DNA of 64,000 nucleotides from Tretioscincus oriximinensis. Its lineage: Eukaryota; Chordata; Lepidosauria; Squamata; Gymnophthalmidae. The stretch covers positions 1,040,839 through 1,104,838 of the forward strand of contig JAJVDF010000046.1 of the NCBI GenBank assembly GCA_022410635.1, written 5' to 3'. The notes under the pieces were generated by a model. The model ran no database searches and had not been told where the DNA came from. It saw nothing but the letters and a program-made list of their open reading frames with translations. This document shows positions 33,372 to 43,834 of this stretch, in pieces (the first letter of the stretch is position 1; every line of letters starts with the position of its first letter). A program made the translations under genes and the position numbers.

Positions 33372-34120
33372 GCAGCAAAGGGGCTAGTAGACTTTGAGAT
33401 TAACAGGAGAAAAACNTAAGCTTTCGTAGATATGTCTACTTCGGATGCTGAGGGACTAATGTCAGGGTCAAGTTTTTANAGAAAACTGTGTATGGGAGAT
33501 GACAAAGCATATGCAAATGTGATGGGGTATGAACTCCAGGTTAGAAAAACAAGTAAATAGCAGAAACTAATCCTCTCATGTGNAAAGAGGGGCAACAAGA
33601 GGCAATGTCTGATAGTAAATCAATCAAATACTTAACAGGTGTCATAAAAATGTATAATTGGCCAGGAAATCATTATCTTTGTTAAGTCCTTTGTTGATGG
33701 CCTGGAACTTATGAACGTATCCAAGTTCTGCTGCTTCTCTTTCAAACCTTTCTTTGTAGTTTCTTTTTTCAAGGACTGCAGTCCTGAGGTCTGAGATAGA
33801 ATGTCCTGGAAGGTTGAAGTGTTCAGTGAGTGATTTCTGTGTGTTTCCNTTTCGAATATCTGATTTGTGTCCATTTATTCTCTGGCGTAGGGATTGTCCT
33901 GTTTGCCCAATGTAGAGTGTAGAGGGGCATTGTTGGCAGAAAATGGAATACACCACATTAGAAGACGAGCATGTGAAAGTGCTTCTAATATTGTGGGTGG
34001 TGTTATCAGGTCCCATGATGACATTGCCAGGGTGGATGTGTGAGCAGAGTTGACATCTGGGTTTGTGGCAGGGTCAAGAATAGGTCCTATGAAATGGACC
34101 TATTCTTGATCTGGTGTATA
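33372..34120 (-). mobile_element. Penelope-like element, endonuclease-bearing 3' part
   Basis: On the minus strand, an endonuclease-coding stretch (33642-34073) is followed by about 270 bp of 3' sequence. That 3' sequence contains ACTTGACCCTGACATTAGTC, CCTCAGCATCCGAAGTAGAC and CTACGAAAGCTTA, and ends at the GCCCCTTTGCTGC boundary. These are the same blocks that make up the fold-back copies at 7540 and 52631, so the copies belong to this PLE family. The 3' stub present in the other copies is missing, and the reverse transcriptase part upstream is gone. At the truncated 5' side lies a small inverted repeat, AAGAATAGGTC / GACCTATTCTT, near 34077-34109. Confidence 0.88.
33642..34073 (-). pseudogene. 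GIY-YIG endonuclease C-terminal domain of a Penelope-like element
   Basis: The frame, with one ambiguous codon, ends at a natural stop. It begins with a Cys/His cluster, PCHKPRCQLCSHIH (34032-34073), like the metal-binding motif before the endonuclease of Penelope-type proteins. Then follows the GIY-YIG core: VVYSIFCQQCPSTLYIGQTG and SLRQRINGHKSDI, which include the paired Tyr-containing strands and the expected catalytic Arg in LRQR. HFNLPGHSISDLRTAVLEK and RFEREAAELGYVHKFQAI follow; the Glu of the latter may be the catalytic acid. In the family this domain nicks target DNA for reverse transcription. An in-frame stop (34074-34076) and absence of the reverse transcriptase make this a fragment. 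It is not a host nuclease. Confidence 0.88.
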
Positions 34121-34699
34121 TTTTTTAAAGTAAATATTTTGAAGTTTTTTGGCAGTTATTTTTTTAATTCTTTACTGTCCTTATAGTGAAGTCCCATAAA
34201 TATAACAATGTTTCAACATAAATAACTAGAACTTACATTAATATATAAGATTAGGGTTCTACAACTAACTAAGTATTGGTGATCCAGGATGGTGGAAGAA
34301 GAACACAGCTGAAAAGTAATAGGAGGAAATTTTGTTTTGGTGCAGATCAAAATGTGAATTGAGAAAAAATAAAGTCAAGGTGCAATTCGGTCTTGCCTAA
34401 TATCTTAGTCATGGCCACTCCTGTTAAAGGGTAGAGAGTTTTATAAGCTTTTTGGAACTTAATCATCAGAAGAGATTTTCTTCCCTTTGAAAAGTTGTAA
34501 TAGCATTGGGTTCGCTCTTAGAGAGGTAGATTAATAGAGTCAAACCAAAGTCTTTTTTCTTCTTAACCTTTTAATGGACTCTTAGAGGCTTACAGTAATT
34601 AAAGCACATTTTAAACAGTTTAAATCAGTTACAACAGTACAATATACAGTAGTAATATGAGAACTATCTCTTAAATGAAGGCTTTGTACTTTATTTATA
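34121..34699. other. Unique AT-rich DNA, nothing recognised
   Basis: No motif or repeat recognised between the PLE and the Tigger-like element. Confidence 0.5.
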
Positions 34700-34701
34700 T
34701 A

Positions 34702-35003
34702 CAGTGGTACCTCGGTTCTCGAACAGAATTCGTTCCGGNAGGACGGTCGAGAACCAAATTGTTCGAGAACCGAACCAAGGCGCGCTGGGCNGAAAAAACG
34801 CACACTNATGACGCAAGCAANGCGCGCCTGGCCGAAAAAACGCATGCTGATGACGCAAGCAAGGNGCGCCGGGCNGAAAGAACGCCAGAGGAAGTTCGAG
34901 TTCCAAATAGGTGTTCGGATTTCAGGACAAAAGTTTCTGGAATCGCCTGGTCGAACACCGATTTGGTTGACTTTCAAGGCGTTCGAGAACCGAGGTACCA
35001 CTG
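34702..35003. mobile_element. Tigger/mariner-like MITE with 42-bp internal repeats
   Basis: Inverted termini start CAGTGGTACCTCGGTTCTCG on the left and are mirrored by CGAGAACCGAGGTACCACTG on the right, each next to TA (34700-34701, 35004-35005). The left interior also has a second GGTTCTCGAAC-type inverted motif (TTGTTCGAGAACCG). The core is CpG-rich and contains two and a half tandem 42-bp units starting at 34781, 34823 and 34865 (GAAAAAACGCAxxCTxATGACGCAAGCAA pattern). Single N calls cluster at its CpG sites. The long minus-strand frame across it (34582-35028) is an artefact of the palindrome. No transposase. Confidence 0.85.
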
Positions 35004-35005
35004 TA

Positions 35006-35518
35006 TTTACACTGTGTACAGTAACCAATCATAAGGACATATTTTCCTAACTGTGCGTTCTGTCCCACAACAATCCTTAGGCATATTTTTTACCCTAAAC
35101 TTTATATTAGTATACATACTGTATAATATATATATGCCACATATTTATTGGAATAGTGCCACTAAATGCAATGCGTATCCTTTACACGCTGCCATGCCCC
35201 CAGAGACCTTTATTAATCCCTTTTTATTTTATCTAGTCATCCCTATAGTTTAGAGTGGGACTTAGTTATTTTTGTATTGCTATTTTGAGAGGGAATCTTA
35301 TTTAGACCCTGTCCCTTTAAGAATTCTGATCCTTAGTTTCAGTTACATTTCCTGTCCTTCCCAGTTAATCTTCATTTTGGGTGTAGCAGAGAGCAAGCTT
35401 CAGAGGTCAAAGTGGTAAAGAAACTCCTAGTCACAGAAGACAAGAACTCCAAGAAACCTTAAAAAGCAAGTATTTATTAAGGACTTGAGTGGTAACAGTT
35501 TTTAACCTTTATTTTTTT
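35006..35518. other. Unique DNA, nothing recognised
   Basis: No motif recognised. Confidence 0.5.
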
Positions 35519-35526
35519 GTTTGAAC

Positions 35527-35961
35527 TGAGGCTGCATGCACACAGCATATTTCCACCTCAATCGGAGCGAGTTGAGGACTAGTACAGTATGCAGGTTAAG
35601 CATTTTTCAGCAGTAATCCCGCAATAAACGCCATTTTTCCCAGAATAAACTATTGCTGGGATATTGAGGTATTGTTCCAAAGAACCTCCATCCTCTCACT
35701 GCCAACCCCCATCCTTTCCTGAGCATATGTGTGTGCACAAATTAGGTGTGAGAGGTTAAAACAAGCAAGAATGCAGCAGTGGTTTCTAGCAGCTGTTGCA
35801 AAAATTCTCAGACTGCACTGACCTGTGATCAGTGAGTGATATTATGGAACTGGGGCACTGCTCACAGAATATACAGGTTTGGTGTGCACAGGCTTGCAAA
35901 TGCTATATTCCGGAATATAGCTTTATGGTGGTTTTTAAGTCGTCGTGTGCACGCAGCCTGA
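35527..35961. mobile_element. Probable hAT-like element (family B)
   Basis: Left end TGAGGCTGCATGCACAC and right end GTGTGCACGCAGCCTGA are inverted with one mismatch. Flanks GTTTGAAC (35519-35526) and GTTTGAGA (35962-35969) fit an 8-bp duplication with two mismatches. The 435-bp interior is non-coding. The element at 55304 has related ends. Confidence 0.65.
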
Positions 35962-35969
35962 GTTTGAGA

Positions 35970-36677
35970 GTTTCACCTTCTGTCTCTGACAAGAAAATGA
36001 CAATTTGGGGGACAGAACACATGCTATAAAAGTAATATAAGAAACCTCAGGTCACCATACAATCCAAGCCTTTGGACTCATTTCTTGGCCAACATGGGCA
36101 CAGCTTGTTATACTGGTGCAGTGTTATCACCTGCCTTGAAATTTGTTTCACTGTTATGAATGAAATACATAAACTGAGCTGTGGCTGCTGTTGTGCATGA
36201 AAAATTAAAATACTTTGCAGAGTTGTGGGAAATTATCCTTTCAATTCTTCGTAGTGTTCCCAAGGTAAAGTGGCAGATGTCTTGGTTATTAAATTTATTC
36301 CCCAAAGGATGATTTGCACAAAAATTAGGAGGATTTCTCTTTTCTNTTCGATGTGGGTTGCAGAAGAGATTACATACTTGTTTATATGAAAATTAACTCC
36401 ATTTAAGGCACCGTAACAGCGTTAAAGAGCTTGTCCTCCATAATTCATGAATTAGAGATGGTTACATGATGAAATCAGTCATTAGTGTTTGCAGTTTACA
36501 AATGAAAAATCTACATTTACAATATCTCTTATACACTTCCCAATCTGTTTTTTAGTAAGCATCGCAACGACCCTTTCTAGATGGATTTTAATTTCAAACT
36601 CTTTACTATGCTTAGGGAATCCATTTTATTTTTCTGATAACCTTTCTGCACTGAAAGGACTGTGAAAGAATCAGTGG
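35970..36677. other. Unique AT-rich DNA, nothing recognised
   Basis: No gene or repeat family recognised. Confidence 0.5.
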
Positions 36678-36685
36678 GTCTNGAC

Positions 36686-36896
36686 TAGGCTGACCAGATG
36701 ACCCCTTTGTTTTTTTTTTGTTTTTTTAATCCGTTTTTGGGATGCCTCCCAGTTTTTTCCGAGGAAAAAATAAATAAAAAAAACAAAAAAAGTGAAAAAA
36801 ATCTTTTTTTGAAAAAAAAAATCCTCAGAAAAAACTGGGAGGCACCCCAAAACTGGGTTTTCAACCCACCCCCCAAAGGGTCATCTGTTCAGTCTA
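36686..36896. mobile_element. Non-autonomous hAT (family A), short snap-back form
   Basis: Starts TAGGCTGACCAGATGACCCC and ends GGGTCATCTGTTCAGTCTA. The arms continue pairing inward (TGCCTCCCAGTTTTTTCC against AAAAAACTGGGAGGCACC), so nearly the whole 211-bp unit folds on itself. Flanks GTCTNGAC and GTCTGAAA are an imperfect 8-bp pair. It shares ends but not the interior of the 489-bp form. Confidence 0.75.
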
Positions 36897-37078
36897 GTCT
36901 GAAACAGCCAGGTCCATTGATCCAAATGATACCTCACATTTCTTTCTCACTGTTTGGAGTTGGTAATAATCTATATTAAACTCCAGGAAATAATCACTAT
37001 GTCTTAACGGGGATTTGCTTACCACNTTATAAGGTGTCTGCAGATCAGAAGCAGATGAATCATCAGGATATGGACACA

Positions 37079-37729
37079 TGTAGAATCTGACTCCCATCAA
37101 GAACTCACACAGAGGTCATAAACTTAGATCATGAGGCAAGATCTAGGAGGCCCATGTGGGTCATGGAACCTNTAGAGCACCTCTGTGCACTGGTTTTTAT
37201 TGACATCAAATCAGAAGGCGTGTACAAGAAAACAGATGTCAGAGAGTGGGAGTTCCGAAGGTGTGGTTTGGGGCGGACTGGAGGTGGGCCCAGGTTGTGA
37301 CACCTGTGTGACGTCTCTCCCTCCTCCCAAGNGGTGCAGCCTGAGTCAGGAAACTCCAAATATGGGTATGGTTTGGGTGATACAAGATTGATCCCTGTAG
37401 CTTCCAGGACCTGTGACCAGTCTTTCACCCCATGGAGAAGGGCGGACAAAGAACTTCCTCTGGGCTTCCAGGCAATTGACTAATGCCATTAAGCCAAGGC
37501 TCCAGAGACAATGGGTGCACCCTGAGATAATGGGTGCAGGTAAACATGCTAAATGGGTGTTGCTTCAGGGCAGGAAGAGAGATTAGCTCCCTTGCAACAC
37601 CCTGTGCTGGGAATTTCCCAGAATTTTTGCAGACAAGAGACCTGTGCTTCTGGGGACCAATTCTTGTATATTTTATATGAATATATATTGATGCCAATTA
37701 ATATATATCACTAATGGCAAACCCCGACA
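37079..37729 (-). mobile_element. Probable solo LTR of a retroelement
   Basis: On the minus strand the unit starts TGTCGGGGTTTGCCATT and ends GATTCTACA, the TG...CA boundaries of a long terminal repeat. An AATAAA lies in the 3' part (plus strand 37196-37201), at a suitable distance from the end. It has the length and moderate GC of a vertebrate LTR and no internal gag or pol nearby, so it would be a solo LTR. No clean target duplication was seen (GACACA left, ATGTCT right), so the call depends on termini and composition. Confidence 0.45.
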
Positions 37730-37879
37730 ATGTCTTTTTTCAGGTGCGTTTTAAAAGCACTTGAATGCAACTTAAGCCTGGCTGCAGACTGCAGTAAATC
37801 CTGGCATTAGTAATATTGCTAAGTAAATTAAGGCTGTTACCTTTTGTAGCAATATTTTATATTGCTGATAGCTTATTGG

Positions 37880-38216
37880 TGCAAAGAGATCTCATGTCCT
37901 TGCTCTGAGGTTAATAAAACCCTAGTATCTTGGTGTATAGGCAGGGCCTTCTTAGTTACCCCCAGTCTATGGAATGATCTCCTCCTTCAGGTGTCTCCGT
38001 CACCATCATTGTATTCTTTTAGAAGATCTTTGAAGATGCACCTCTTTAATCTGGCCTTTGGTGGAAGAAATGCTGTTATTCTTCCCACCTTCAGATACTG
38101 TTTTGATACTGTTTTAATATGTCAATTTTGTATTGTTGTTTTTAGTGTTGGCTGGCTTGAGTCTTTCAGATACAAGGTGGTGTATAGGTATAATCAAACA
38201 AAGAAATAATATGATA
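37880..38216 (+). mobile_element. L2-type LINE, ORF2 C-terminus and 3' end
   Basis: The plus-strand frame at 37862-38209 contains GRAFLVTPSLWNDLLLQVS and then YSFRRSLKMHLFNLAFG, the last conserved blocks of L2 ORF2 (GRAFS..AP.LWN.LP, F...LKTHLF). The downstream end GTCTTTCAGATACAAGGTGG, with an AAAGAAATAAT-like tail, is an L2 3' terminus. Truncated and non-functional; the surviving frame is fortuitous. Confidence 0.75.
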
Positions 38217-38589
38217 TGTATAAAACCCAGCAACAGGTTTAAACTGAGTGAATTACTGAATTTACATGAGAACCTCGAGGGGGATTCATCATGAGGTAAT
38301 TACTACCTTGCACCAAAACTGGGAAATTACCGTATATACGCAAGTATAAGGCAGCCGGGANATAAGGCGAGGTACCTAATTTTACTACAAAAAAAACAAA
38401 AAAACCTGGGAAAAGTTATTGACCCAAATATAAGGCAAGGGTGGGAAATGCAGCAGCTACTGNTAAANTTCAAAATAAAAGTAGATACCAATAAAATTAG
38501 ATTAGTTAAAGCATCAGTAGGTTAAATGTTTTTGAATTATTTTTTTTACAAGTGNACTAGCTCATACCTGTTCAACCTACTTAAATCAC

Positions 38590-38780
38590 GTTTAAACAGA
38601 AGAAATATAGCAAAATTGGGAACTACCCTTATGGAGAAGAATGGAGGGAAAATTTGGTGAATGTCCTCAAAATCAGGCTGCAGCATTTAGGCCTCTTCAC
38701 CCCCAAAAGATGGCATTTAAGAGGTAATCTGATTATAGACCAGTTCAGGAGCCAACTTCATATAGGAGCAAAAATGTTTC
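38590..38780 (+). mobile_element. CR1-type LINE fragment
   Basis: The frame from 38654 starts with KIRLQHLGLFTPKRWHLRGN, matching the conserved RLQ.LGLFSL..RRLRGDLI motif of the CR1 ORF2 C-terminus. It is a short isolated piece inside the larger DNA transposon. Confidence 0.6.
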
Positions 38781-39384
38781 CTGTGTGGGCAGTGCAGGCT
38801 GGGAGATGTAGTCTGCAGGACAGCAAGACAGCAGGGCAGAAGAAGCTACCTGCTGCTTGTACTAGAGTTCCCAGCATGCCCCATTGCAAGCACAATAATT
38901 TCTGTTTCACATTTTTACTGCTGATGATGCCACAGCTTGTGCATTCAAGCTTTTAAATGGGTTCTTGTCGTCATGAAAAAATAACACAGAAAAGCAGCAG
39001 AAATACAACTGACACCCATAAGGCTGGAAACAAAGATGTTGCCGGAAAATGAAATACTGGAAGATGGTCATTTGTTATTGTTAAACAACTAACACAACTC
39101 AAAAGAAAAACCAGGAATACAACATACCATAAAAACAACCACAATTCCCTTAGAAAACAGCCACAAAACATTCTTAAAAACTCTTTTAAAAAAACCCAAA
39201 CTATAAATCCATCAGTTATTTAATACATATATCAATATAAAATGAACATATATAAATAAAAGAATCTCCAATATATAAAAACACAATTTGTAGTATCACT
39301 ACCATTCATACATAAGCAGACAAAGCTTTTAGACCTTGCTGATTTAAGAACCTGGCTCTCCCTAATAAAGTTTCAGGGCCGTCC

Positions 39385-39620
39385 ACAAAATTGGAGCCTG
39401 CCATCCATACGGAAGGGTCGACTTTAGCTGGCCCATGGTGCTGTCACAGTTTACACTGGCACATGTGGATGGCCAAAATCTGTACTGAGATACAGTCCAG
39501 GATAAGGCTCACTGGGGACTTTAGTTGATTTTAAGGCCCTTTGAGCTTTATTCTGGGCTAGACCTTAGAATTGGTGCCTGCCATCCACATGCTAGTGTAG
39601 ACTNTGGCAGCCCCTGAATG
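39385..39620. repeat. Repeated GCCTGCCATCCA motif, unassigned family
   Basis: TTGGAGCCTGCCATCCATA (about 39384) recurs as TTGGTGCCTGCCATCCACAT (about 39570). An inverted partner ACATGTGGATGGCC lies near 39462. A reverse copy sits at 44560-44691. These may be ends of an unnamed short DNA transposon. Confidence 0.4.
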
Positions 39621-40104
39621 TGGATTGTGAAGCTCGTTGAAAAAGGAAAGGTGAGGCTGCCCTGTCTGGGAAAAACAGGAGACCTGTGGGGAGGGGGGGG
39701 AGGGAAGAGAATAAAAAAGTTTTAAAAATCACCCTCTGAGGCTTGAAGCTTGTTTTCTCCCTCGCCGTCCGGGCTGGGCCTTGCTGCTGAGGAAAAGGGG
39801 AGGGGTCAAGCCAAGGCTGGTAAAAGCCCCAAAGGGCAGTCCCTTCTCTTCCCCAGACATCAGCACTGGTACAATAAGTGACTGTGGGGTGGAGTCCTTT
39901 ACGGAAGAAGATTTGTTCTTTTCCTAATCCCTCCTCCCCCCCCTTCAANCATGTGAGAGTTCAGCAGCAGGGAAGCAGAAAACAGCAAGAAGGAGGTTCC
40001 TTCTTACAGGCAGAATGACGAGACCTGAATATAAAGTGAGGGGGGATTTTTCAGCATAAAAAATGTGCTGACAAACTTGCTCTATATTTGGGTATATACG
40101 GTAA

Positions 40105-41747
40105 CAATTCTCAGTTTCAGCCCTCAAGGCAGCAGATCTCCATTAGAAATAATTGAAACAGACCTCATTTAAGATGCCTTTACTGTATAATAAAAAGATA
40201 GTCTTTATTTGGCATTAGAACATGAATGAAACCAGGTAAAGGAATGTGAAATATAATCTTCCATTAATGCTAGAGAGAAGCAAAATAAGATGTATGTATA
40301 TAGAAAATGGGAAGTATAGCAGAAGAAAAATTGAATTAGTGATGCCAACATCAGTATAGGACATACTCAAAAGAAAAGGGAATGTTTTGTTATGTGATGA
40401 TATCTAAGAATATGGATACTTGATCAGTACTTGATCAGGAACTAAGTTGCAGAGTAAGGCTGCATCTCGTTTGCCTTTTTTAGTGGTGTTTCCCTTTATA
40501 GCACTATTATGGAGCTGTTTAATGCTGGAAATCACTTGAGCTGTTGCTTGTTGCCATGTGACTTCCTGTCTTTTTCATGAAACGTCCCTGACTTAGTGTT
40601 GGTGGCCTTCCTTATGATTGCGTGATGCTGCTGAACATCTTGCAAACTATTATGAGAATTCTTAGGTAACAGTTCAGACTGTGCCATCGTGACACCATCT
40701 GTAAAGCTATATAGCAAAAAACATTTTCAGAGGAAGAGCTATCGGTATGAGGAAAAAAGTGTTATAATGGGCCACTGGAATGGTGCCAGGACTCCCCCCA
40801 AAAGCATCTGAATTCAGCCATAATTAGAAAATACATACATCTTATCTAAACAAATCAGAAGTTCATGATTTTATTTTTGCGACACTCTATTTGCTTTAGA
40901 TCTACATTTACACATGCTTAGTCACTGTGGCCAAATGTACACCTCTTTGGGGGTTTTATATGTGTGGTTGGGATAGAATGTTTATTAAGATTTACTTTTA
41001 TTTTTGTTTTCGCTGCCATCATTCAAATTTACCAAGATATTTACCGTAAGCATTTTTGGTTTTATGACTCTCCAAGTGTTTATTTGTACATATGAACCAT
41101 ACATCAGCCAAACCCCTGAACTCAGTGCTTAAAGGAATCTCTTCTTACTATTCACTGTCTTAACAAAGGCAGCACATGTATAACAATTTCTTCTTTAATT
41201 AAACAACTGAATCAGTGAGGGAATACAGTAACAGTTAATTCAACTGTAAGAAAATTTCTACCTAGAATTAGAGCTGACAATTATAAATGGTAAAAATGTT
41301 CGATAGAACTCTTCCTGGCTATCTTTCTATTCTAAAATCAGCCTCTCACTAATATCATATATTACCATTCACTTTATTAATAACCTTCTGCTATACATAC
41401 ACTTAGGGCACTCCGTTAGATTCTTACTTTACACTAAACACTTATTTTACTGTCCCTGTTATCAAACAGGCTTAAACAAACTCATCACCAACATCAGATC
41501 TAAACAGCCTTTCACAGATCTGACTGACTCTGACCACACACATCAGAGCTGGGAAACTCTTGATTCTTCTGCTTGGGCTAAGATCATTATTTTTAGAACC
41601 CTTGGAGTATTTACAGGTAGGTTCATACAGGTAGCAGCAGTGAACAGGAGGAAATACTGTCAAAAGAATTTCTCCCATCAGCAGAGCAAATGCAATTGTC
41701 AGTGCTTTCTACTCCCCTGGGTAAGTTGGCTGTGGCAGTATGTGGTG
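40105..41747. other. Unique AT-rich DNA, nothing recognised
   Basis: No coding or repeat signal recognised. Confidence 0.5.
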
Positions 41748-41752
41748 CCTTC

Positions 41753-41942
41753 TAAGCTGACCAGATGACCCCTTGGGGCGGGGGTGAAACCCATTTTTGG
41801 GTGCCTCCCGTTTTTTTCTGAGGAAAAAAAAATTCAAAAACAAAACAATTTTTGAAAAAATTTCCTCAGAAAAAACTGTGAGGCACCCCAAAACCAGGTT
41901 TTCAAACCCCCCCCCCCCAAAAGGGGTCATCTGGTCAGCCTA
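41753..41942. mobile_element. Non-autonomous hAT (family A), short snap-back form
   Basis: Starts TAAGCTGACCAGATGACCCC and ends GGGGTCATCTGGTCAGCCTA. Internal arms also pair (GGTGCCTCCC / GTGAGGCACC). Only the five bases CCTTC immediately repeat on each side (41748-41752, 41943-41947). It resembles the copy at 36686 in size and interior. Confidence 0.75.
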
Positions 41943-41947
41943 CCTTC

Positions 41948-42589
41948 AAGCACTCCCATGGCATTATATCCATGCCATAATGATCCTGCCCAGGATTCTC
42001 AATTGCTTCGGTACAATGATATTTCAGTTCAGAGGCTTAAGTGTCTTTGTAAAACATTTTAATCCCTAGTTTAATTTGCTTCTAGAAATAGCAACTTTTG
42101 CTTAAATCAGTACTGCTGCTGTTGAAAGTGTCTTGCCACTTCATTGCCAATAGAGACATTCTGATTGCATTAAATAAATAATAGATGGCACCATATTGAT
42201 TTCAGTTACCGTAGTATTCTGACACTGGGAAAGTTTTACTTCCAACTTTGTGTAATACCACAAAATTGATTGTAGCTGCATTGCTCAAATGGCAAGTAAA
42301 TTGCCATCTTTGAGAGTTTACAAGGTGTTTTGTATGGTTTCTAATTGGATCATTTGGGATAGAACAGAACAGAGATTTTAAAGGATTACGCTTACCCAAA
42401 TTTATACCCACAAAGCATTCAATAGTATTGAAAAATATTCAAGGAAGTGTGTTCAGAAAAGCTGGATTAATGTTATGTAAAAATCAAATCACTTCAAAGG
42501 TCAAATAAGGAGAAGAGAAAGTTGCTTGAATTTATTCCTGCTTGGAAACATTGCAAGGTAACTATTCTCATGTGATGTAACTTTACTTT
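41948..42589. other. Unique AT-rich DNA, nothing recognised
   Basis: No motif recognised. Confidence 0.5.
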
Positions 42590-43010
42590 ACTATTTGATT
42601 TATATCCCTCCCACCCCACAAAGGGCTCTAGGCGGCTCACAATGCAATACAGTACAATGCATAAAATACAAGATAATTATATAAAACCAGTACAATACAA
42701 CATGAATGATAAGATCCAGAAATATTTAAAAACAAATTGCAGTCATAACCCCCCAATGTATGCCAATTCACATCCAAAGTATATTACAACAACAGTGGAA
42801 GCAGATCTGCCTGAAGCTAGCCAAAGGCCTGATGGAACAACTCTGCTTTACAAGCTCTCCGAAAACTCGACAGTTCTTGAATTGCTCGAGTCCTTGTAGA
42901 GAGGGTGTTCCACCAGGTAGGGGGCCACACAGGNGAATGCCCTATTTTTGGTGATCGAAAGGAGGGCCTCACTGGCACCAGGAACCTGTAACCGATTAAG
43001 GTGCATAGAT
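42590..43010 (-). mobile_element. L2-type LINE 3' region
   Basis: The left edge on the plus strand (TTTATATCCCTCCCACCCCA) is the reverse of a LINE 3' terminus. The right part (GAGAGGGTGTTCCACCAGGT, then GGGGCCACACAGG) is a recognisable block of L2-group 3' sequence in squamates. Non-coding; the 5' part is missing. Confidence 0.65.
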
Positions 43011-43704
43011 GATCTGTATTGTATCATTGGATATAGCTGACATGATAAAAACCTCTGCGTTAAAATATATGGTGCAAATAAATTTTCACTGTTTTGTTTT
43101 TAAAAAATACCAAGACTAATAGGAACTGCATGAATAAATACCAAATAAATGAATATAATGATTATGCATTGGTTGGAATTCACATTTTTTCTATCACATA
43201 GTCTTTCTNGCCTTACCTTGCCATGATTTAATTCCATGGATCTGGATCAAGAAAGGTGCTTTGGTCTATAACAAGACATGGTGTAGAACAATGCTTTCTG
43301 CACTTTGTCTCAAAGCTGGCTTACACTTCAGAGCCAGCTCCAAGGGCAATAAGGTGTGCCCTGTAGCTGGAATATGGGGGCATGAACCTTCTGCACATCT
43401 GTCTTCAGGACTAGGCTCCCTTAATATGCCGGTAAACATAAATATTGGCAATCCAGATCAGTAAGCTTCAGATTTGGAGGGAATATACTAGTACTGGGTG
43501 GGGGCCTCTCTTAACTGGACTAACATGTAGACAGAAGTGACCCACAACTGACTCCACTGCATTGTGCTTCAGATTAAATATAAGTGCACACCCTCAGCAA
43601 CTTGGGTAGTTGTGAAAGCTGCCAGTTTTGATTAGGGTTCTGCAACATTTGACCATGTCACTAAGTTTATACAGTCACATTGACTGTATGGTCATCAGCT
43701 TGAA

Positions 43705-43706
<2 letters not shown>
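43011..43706. other. Unique DNA, small hairpin near the end
   Basis: A 9-bp perfect inverted repeat (ATACAGTCA / TGACTGTAT, 3-nt loop) lies at 43669-43689. No gene recognised. Confidence 0.5.
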
Positions 43707-43708
<2 letters not shown>

Positions 43709-43796
<88 letters not shown>

Positions 43797-43834
43797 CAAT
43801 CATTCAATCATTCATTCATTCATTCATTCAATAA
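43709..43834. repeat. (TTA)n microsatellite plus (CATT)n
   Basis: About 29 uninterrupted TTA units to 43796, then several CATT/AATC units. The poly-leucine frame read across it is an artefact. Confidence 0.97.

Larger units (their letters stand above)
38327..40104. mobile_element. DNA transposon shell with CCGTATATAC termini
   Basis: The left end reads TTACCGTATATACGCAAGTA and the right end reads GGGTATATACGGTAA, which are inverted. Next to the left end is a characteristic block (TAAGGCGAGGTACCTAATTT, then AAGGCAAGGGTGGGAAATGC); next to the right end is GGATTTTTCAGC with ATGTGCTGA. This termini type is widespread among vertebrates. I do not assign a superfamily with confidence because no target duplication is clear. 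The interior contains a CR1 piece (38590-38780), a GC-richer stretch with G-runs (39640-39950), and repeats at 39385-39620. Several later insertions may have enlarged it. No transposase was recognised. Confidence 0.6.

Noticed and set aside
33642..34016. Host GIY-YIG nuclease gene
   Set aside because: The domain is followed by PLE 3' sequence and preceded by a stop; it is a mobile-element remnant.
34582..35028. 148-codon minus-strand frame
   Set aside because: Runs through the palindromic Tigger-like element and ambiguous bases; the reverse strand also has long frames over the same repeat.
43628..43834. Poly-leucine peptide frame
   Set aside because: Encoded by the TTA microsatellite.
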